Program-made: the position numbers and the translations under genes
Assembly (NCBI GenBank): GCA_046046245.1
Contig: JBJOKE010000054.1
Location: 98,855-162,854, forward strand
Length of the DNA: 64,000 bases
Reading direction: 5' to 3'
Source: UBA4615 sp046046245
GTDB lineage: Bacteria > Pseudomonadota > Gammaproteobacteria > Burkholderiales > Burkholderiaceae_E
Shown here: positions 60,601 through 64,000 of the stretch, in pieces
Layout: every line of letters starts with the position of its first letter
Position numbering within the stretch: the stretch's first letter is position 1
Notes under the pieces: model-generated
Databases searched by the model: none
What the model saw: the letters and a program-made list of their open reading frames with translations, nothing else
Told to the model about the DNA's origin: nothing

Positions 60601-63490
60601 CCGGCAGTACCGTGCCCGGCGCGACGGTCGAGCCGGAGGCGTCGCGGATCGACGCCACGGGCAGCGGCTGAAGCGGCCGAAGACCGGCGATCGACGCGAT
60701 GTCCGAGCCACCGCCGAAGAGCAGGAAGGACGACCCGGTCAGCGTGCTCGACGTCAACCCGGCGCCGTCGGCCACGAAGGCGACGGTCGCCGTCCCGTCG
60801 GCCACGAAGCGCAGCCCGTCGGGCAGCAGCGGACGCAGTTCGACGTCGCCGAGGGCGCCCTCGGGCAGCTGCACGACCATCCGGTAGCGCAGGACCTCGC
60901 CGGGCACGACCGAGGTACCGACGGACCCCGCCTCCGACGATGCGACCAGCGTCAGCCGCGGCGTCAGCGTGTCGAACGCGGACACGGGGGCCCGGGAGGT
61001 CGCGGAATAGGTGTTCAACGCACCGCCCGGATCGGTCATCCGGCCGGTGCGCTCGAAGTCGCCGGTCGTCGCGAACGGCGAGAGGTCGGTGTTCGTGCCG
61101 CCGGGCAGCGAGCTCCAGCGGACCGTCGCCGCCTGCTCCAGCGGCTGCGACGGCGCACCGTCGACGACCCGCGCATCGAAGCGCAGCACCACCTGCGTGC
61201 CGGGTGCGAGCGTCGACCAGTCGGCCACGATCCCCGAGCCGCCGAAGCCGATCGAGGACGCGGCCGGCCCCGAGACCTGCGCCAGCGAGCCCGGCACGTA
61301 GGCCAGCCCCGACGGCACCAGGTTCGCCACGTCGAGCGACACCTCCTGCGCCGGCGGACGGCCGGCGGCCGCGCTGATCGTCACGGTGAACGTCGCCGTG
61401 CCGCCGACCGCGGGGCGCTGCTCGCCGCCGTCCAGCCTGATCGACAGCGACGGTTCCACGATCCGGACGACGTCGGCCGAAGCGCCCAGCGTCTGGCACG
61501 CCGCGTCGAGCACGGCCTCGCTGCCGAGCGTCGTGCCCTGGCGATTCAGCGCGACGTTGTCGGCCACCGCGGTGTAGCGCACCGTGATCGTCTCGCGCCG
61601 CGAATTGTCGGTGTCGATGTTGTAGAGGTCGCCCAGCGTCAGCTCGAAGCGGTTCGCGTCGCCGCCGTCCACCGACGTCACCCGGACCGCTCCCGTCGAG
61701 GGCGTGCCGCCCGCGAAGACGATGCCCGGGGACGCGGTGATCGCATCGACCGACACCAGCGACAGCCCCGGAGCGAGCCGATCGGCGAGGATCGCGCCGA
61801 GCGTGGCGCCCTCCGGCACGGCGATGGTGATCTCGTAGGTCAGGCGCTCGCCGATGACCGCGTCGTTGCCGACCGTCACGCGATCGGGTTCGCTGGTGGC
61901 GACCAGCCGCTGCGTCATCGCGAGCAGGGTCGTGCGAACGCTCGCGTCGTCGGCGGGATCGGTCGAGGTGAAATCCGGGCCGCCGTCACGCGACGCGTAG
62001 TGCGTCAGCGTGGCCGACGAGGCCATGGTCTTGCCCGGCTCCATCCACGGCGCGACGCGCGCGTCGTAGGTCACGACCAGCACGTTTCCGCCCCGCGGCG
62101 TCGACACGGCCATCGTGTCCCGCAAGCCGGGCAATGCGCCCCGGTCGTCGCCGGTACCGGCGATGCCATCGGCGCCGACGTCGTCGACGAGTCGCAGGCC
62201 ACTGCCGTCGATCAGTGCGGCGATCGCATCGTCGGCGGTGCGCAGCGCGGTGCCATTGCCGTCGGTGAGGCGCGACAAGGTCGCCGCCGTGCCGTCGTAC
62301 AGCACGCGACCGTCGCCGTAGGTGATACGCAGGTTCGACACGGACGCGCGATCGACTCCCCACGGCAGGTTGTCGTCGAGCGTCACGTCGAAGGCGCCGC
62401 GGCCGCCACCGCCGCCATTCGTCAGCACGATGGCGAACCGCAGGGTGTCGTGCGCGTCCACGCCCGCGATGTCCGTGTCGAGTGCCCGGATGCCGGCCGC
62501 GTCGAGCGTCGCCCGCAGCGGCTGTGCGGCCGTGTTGCCGGCCGGCAGCAGCAGGTCGCGCGGGTCCTGCGGCGAATAGCTCGGATCGGCGGCCGACCCC
62601 GCCCGGACGACGTCGTCCTGCACGACGCCCTTCACCAGGTCCAGGTCGGGCACCTTGATGCGCATCGGCTCGAGTTCCTGCGAGACCACCGGCGCACCGC
62701 CCGCATCGAGCGTCCGTGCCCGGCCGATCGCATTCACCACGGTGCCATCGACCACCGGCCGCGACCCGGCACCGACCGTGAACGACACCTCGATGCGCGC
62801 ATCCGCGCTCCCCGCATCGAAGCGGTCGCCGAAGACGAAGACGAGCGCGTTCGACGCCCGGTCGATCTCGACCGTCGGTGTCGCCAGAGGCGTCCCGTCC
62901 CCCCCGACGATCCGGACGTTCCAGGTGCCCAGTGGCGGCGTCGAGCCCCCTGCCCCGCCCGCCCAGGAAAGCGGACGCCCGCTGCCGTCCGATCGAGGAT
63001 CCGCGACGTCGAACACTTCGGTCGGCAGGCTGGCCGACAGCCGCAGCCCGTGGTAATCGCCGGCTGGAGCACGATAGTCCAGCGAGAACGTCACCGCGTC
63101 GCCCGCCGTCACGCGGGTCACGCCATCGTAGACCGGCTCGGTCGCGCCACCGTCGCGCGCCGTCAGCGACAGCGTGACCGTGCCCGGCGCCGCGTCCTTC
63201 CCCACCACCACGTGCTTGAGGGCCTCGCCGGACGAACCCACGGTCTTCTCGACCGACGCCCGATACCCGTTCGCCGATCCGGCCCCTCGTTCGGCTGCGG
63301 AGATCGACCGCTCGGCGGCCGGCCCCGCTTCGGCGGTCACCGCCGCAGCACCATCGAACATCAGGCGGGGCTCGAGCGCGAGCAGCGTCGAGACCGGCGC
63401 GACCTCGTCGTGGCCCGCCGTGTACGGCGTGCGCCTGAACCACTCCAGCACTGTCTTAACCGGCATCGGTTTCGGTCGATTGATGGCCAT
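57638..63490 (-). CDS. Giant LEPR-type surface protein with DUF11, SdrD-B, cadherin and VCBS repeats
   Basis: A 1950-residue protein without a Sec signal. The N-terminus holds STLLALEPRLMFDGAAAV with LEPRLMFDG at 39-47, the motif of the LEPR-type domain known from very large bacterial surface proteins. Residues about 290-1140 are DUF11-like and other Ig-like repeats (for example YEITIAVPEGATLGAILADR). An SdrD-B-like domain is at about 1187-1270, and cadherin-like/VCBS domains with the VNDAP motif lie at about 1310-1700. A low-complexity region and a basic tail (KPRPKPVKRILADGV, KKKFKLPPKVAPKP) follow, ending in Cys. ATG 63490 is preferred to an upstream open extension to 63838, which resembles no family. 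It is probably the substrate of the genes downstream. Confidence 0.85.
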   Translation of the reverse strand: MAINRPKPMPVKTVLEWFRRTPYTAGHDEVAPVSTLLALEPRLMFDGAAAVTAEAGPAAERSISAAERGAGSANGYRASVEKTVGSSGEALKHVVVGKDAAPGTVTLSLTARDGGATEPVYDGVTRVTAGDAVTFSLDYRAPAGDYHGLRLSASLPTEVFDVADPRSDGSGRPLSWAGGAGGSTPPLGTWNVRIVGGDGTPLATPTVEIDRASNALVFVFGDRFDAGSADARIEVSFTVGAGSRPVVDGTVVNAIGRARTLDAGGAPVVSQELEPMRIKVPDLDLVKGVVQDDVVRAGSAADPSYSPQDPRDLLLPAGNTAAQPLRATLDAAGIRALDTDIAGVDAHDTLRFAIVLTNGGGGGRGAFDVTLDDNLPWGVDRASVSNLRITYGDGRVLYDGTAATLSRLTDGNGTALRTADDAIAALIDGSGLRLVDDVGADGIAGTGDDRGALPGLRDTMAVSTPRGGNVLVVTYDARVAPWMEPGKTMASSATLTHYASRDGGPDFTSTDPADDASVRTTLLAMTQRLVATSEPDRVTVGNDAVIGERLTYEITIAVPEGATLGAILADRLAPGLSLVSVDAITASPGIVFAGGTPSTGAVRVTSVDGGDANRFELTLGDLYNIDTDNSRRETITVRYTAVADNVALNRQGTTLGSEAVLDAACQTLGASADVVRIVEPSLSIRLDGGEQRPAVGGTATFTVTISAAAGRPPAQEVSLDVANLVPSGLAYVPGSLAQVSGPAASSIGFGGSGIVADWSTLAPGTQVVLRFDARVVDGAPSQPLEQAATVRWSSLPGGTNTDLSPFATTGDFERTGRMTDPGGALNTYSATSRAPVSAFDTLTPRLTLVASSEAGSVGTSVVPGEVLRYRMVVQLPEGALGDVELRPLLPDGLRFVADGTATVAFVADGAGLTSSTLTGSSFLLFGGGSDIASIAGLRPLQPLPVASIRDASGSTVAPGTVLPAGQGPRLVLGDLTIADRDANREFVVIEFDAIVDNAAGNVAGTSNPLTFDVTSGGLTVARSNTVVVEVAEPRIVDLDKQVVAVSGNQVTFEATFSNSGTQTAYDVRLVDVFAGVPGATFSGATSRPVGSSDASTADTLDVRLPQLAPGESATVRYVLTLADPATAVAPRDAVVTYTSLSAPGTFLPVETAAGLRLTPTTGERTGDTADYGGSANAYRDADPAGLAAVRGTLWNDTDSPDGAIGIDEARLAGVTVTLTAAGRDGLLGTTDDLVLSTLTDAQGRYAFGGLPAGELRIVAPTPIANANGTLGEVRARVDGQGSPTDARMDLRVDEGTMATDLDIGYVERNDAPTVVVPERIALPIDGTVPVPGLRIGDVDAGPTGVLTVTVAVDEGTLQVATGTPGVTIAGNGTGTLTLQGTVDALNASLATLGYDAAPGFAGNDRLVVTVNDGGNTGDADGDGVPNEPIDDALTATADVPIRVGPSKFPPVALPDANRTSAADTQPALGNVLTGGSPGDRADSDPDNDPIEVQGVRAGSDTTLPALGSTDVPVAGRHGTIVVGPDGRYAYRVDVNNADVQALKPGQTLTDVFVYTVRDPAGLTSTTTITITIDGVNDAPSASSVSQAIDRPVPGAPPPRIPVAPPTVMDRDDASTDLVVRIDAIDRPGGGTFLRPDGTPVLPGQTLTVDQLQQLTFVPSDSFSGTPGPDGTTATSSLVFTVSDPSGASSTGRIDLALRPGTPATTPTDTTASSSISFGGIPPGPVAIAGVGEEVGYVPPQPAEFPPIGNGPGLQFSVPQGPSGGTPPAISTTVAELRGDTIDGREALDAASRTTDLDADGLLPSNRVAGFFGEEAIGPLRDGKSLGGPRPTATTSALATGPGPIDPASATALAAAPAPVDGAAGGRQPTDVAGVSVPGIAAKPVRPQVAADDDCKPVVVAKPRPKPVKRILADGVVPKPSTSFSEQIDVQKKKFKLPPKVAPKPPLERQC

Positions 63491-63949
63491 GCTGCGCCAG
63501 GCGAGGCCCGGCAAATCATCTAGGCGGTCGCGAATGATACGACCAAGTGTGCCGGGCACCGAGTGAACGACTTCCGCTTCGCCACACACCTTGACGGTTT
63601 TCGCCACACGATCCACGCGCACCGCAGATGGAAAAGCGGTCGCAAAGGAAAAATGGCCCACCAGGAACACACGGTGGCACCGGACCGACCGGCGTGGCAC
63701 GGCCCGCGCGCGGCATGGCAAGCGGTCCGCATCCTGCCCGGGGCACGCGTCGGCACGGGATCGTCGGCCGAAGAGCCGCCGGCGAATCAGACGCACCGAC
63801 AACACCCCGTTCACTCGCGTCGAGCTCGCGTCAGGCACCCGCGCTGACCGAACCCCTCGACGGGCTGGCGATCGCCTCGGAAGGCGGCGCGCGGGAAGCG
63901 GTTCGCGTGCACCGAGACGCGGGTCGTGGAGCGGCTGTCAGTGGAAAGC
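63491..63949 (-). promoter_or_regulatory. Leader and promoter region of the giant-protein operon
   Basis: Between the terminator at 63950-63984 and the giant-protein start lie 459 bases with no convincing gene. The stretch 63600-63660 is A/T-richer than the rest, with runs of A and T that could be a promoter, but no clear -35/-10 pair stands out. An open frame continues upstream of the chosen start through this region to 63838. I found no riboswitch-like core. Confidence 0.3.
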
Positions 63950-63984
63950 AAAACGCCCCTTGCCGAAGAGGCGAGGGGCGTTTT
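63950..63984 (-). terminator. Intrinsic terminator of a gene beyond the right edge
   Basis: AAAACGCCCC (63950-63959) pairs with GGGGCGTTTT (63975-63984), and the stem continues inward through five more pairs, one of them G-T, to the loop GAAGA (63965-63969). Read on the minus strand the stem ends in TTTT, then GCTTT. As no gene ends to its left on the plus strand, it most likely serves a minus-strand gene starting outside the window. Confidence 0.75.
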
Positions 63985-64000
63985 GAGGGAGAGGGGTTGC

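Noticed and set aside
58940..63523. A 1527-codon plus-strand open frame opposite the giant surface protein
   Set aside because: The product is Arg/Val/Asp-rich noise, and the minus-strand protein has clear repeat domains.
63590..63700. A possible riboswitch in the giant-operon leader
   Set aside because: The A-rich patch has no conserved core of c-di-GMP or other known riboswitch classes that I can recognise.
63491..63838. An N-terminal extension of the giant protein to 63838
   Set aside because: The extra 116 residues are Arg-rich, do not look like any leader, and the LEPR motif sits at the expected distance from the ATG at 63490.

Overview
The window is about 64 kb of very GC-rich chromosomal DNA. 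The gene content points to a betaproteobacterium, most likely Burkholderiales: a Gram-negative general porin with the family's usual leader and mature start, coq7, a Bug/TctC-type periplasmic binding protein, an Lrp-dadA divergon, aromatic-CoA enzymes and a Csu-type pilus locus. I see no rRNA, tRNA, CRISPR array, insertion sequence or phage gene. Codon and base composition look uniform throughout. The lineage is inferred from gene families only.

Layout. 1-2.4 kb: end of an OsmC-family gene, coq7 (ubiquinone hydroxylase) and a major porin with a textbook terminator. 2.4-6.8 kb: a MarR-controlled acyl-CoA operon (regulator, crotonase, acyl-CoA dehydrogenase, benzoate-CoA-ligase-type enzyme), with a 27-bp palindrome in its promoter. 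6.85-13.75 kb (minus strand): the transglutaminase / circularly permuted ATP-grasp / alpha-E / DUF2126 peptide-ligation module. 13.9-19.5 kb (minus): a chain of overlapping genes for a molybdopterin oxidoreductase, a lipoprotein metallopeptidase, an O-antigen-ligase-like protein and a family 9 glycosyltransferase. 19.5-28.6 kb (plus): a complete Dpp-type peptide ABC importer interleaved with two M20 amidohydrolases and ending with an alpha/beta-hydrolase lipoprotein, which together suggest import and hydrolysis of acylated or otherwise blocked peptides. 28.6-34.3 kb: D-amino-acid related enzymes (a PLP D-serine-dehydratase-like protein and DadA with Lrp) around an SDR/VOC pair and a TctC-type binding protein. 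34.4-40.2 kb: an MgtA-type P-type ATPase, a DUF3047 lipoprotein and a two-component system. 40.3-43.3 kb: acetoacetyl-CoA synthetase and a CitE-like lyase. 43.4-63.5 kb: an adhesion and secretion island.

The island holds two things. First, a Csu-type chaperone-usher pilus locus (four spore-coat-U domain proteins, chaperone, usher). Second, and most unusual, an operon encoding a 1950-residue repeat protein with an N-terminal LEPR-type motif and no Sec signal, followed by a TolC-like lipoprotein, a soluble membrane-fusion adaptor, an adaptor with a GAF-like N-terminus, and a fusion of a PqqD/RRE-like domain, an M50 intramembrane protease and a HlyD-type adaptor. No ABC ATPase or RND pump is encoded with it in this window. 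I read this as a dedicated export machine in which the protease-adaptor may recognise and cut the leader of the giant substrate. A second, closely similar TolC-like gene lies on the far side of the pilus locus.

Most genes sit in tight operons, with 4-base stop/start overlaps at fourteen junctions. In DNA this GC-rich, long antisense open frames are expected, and I have left them out.
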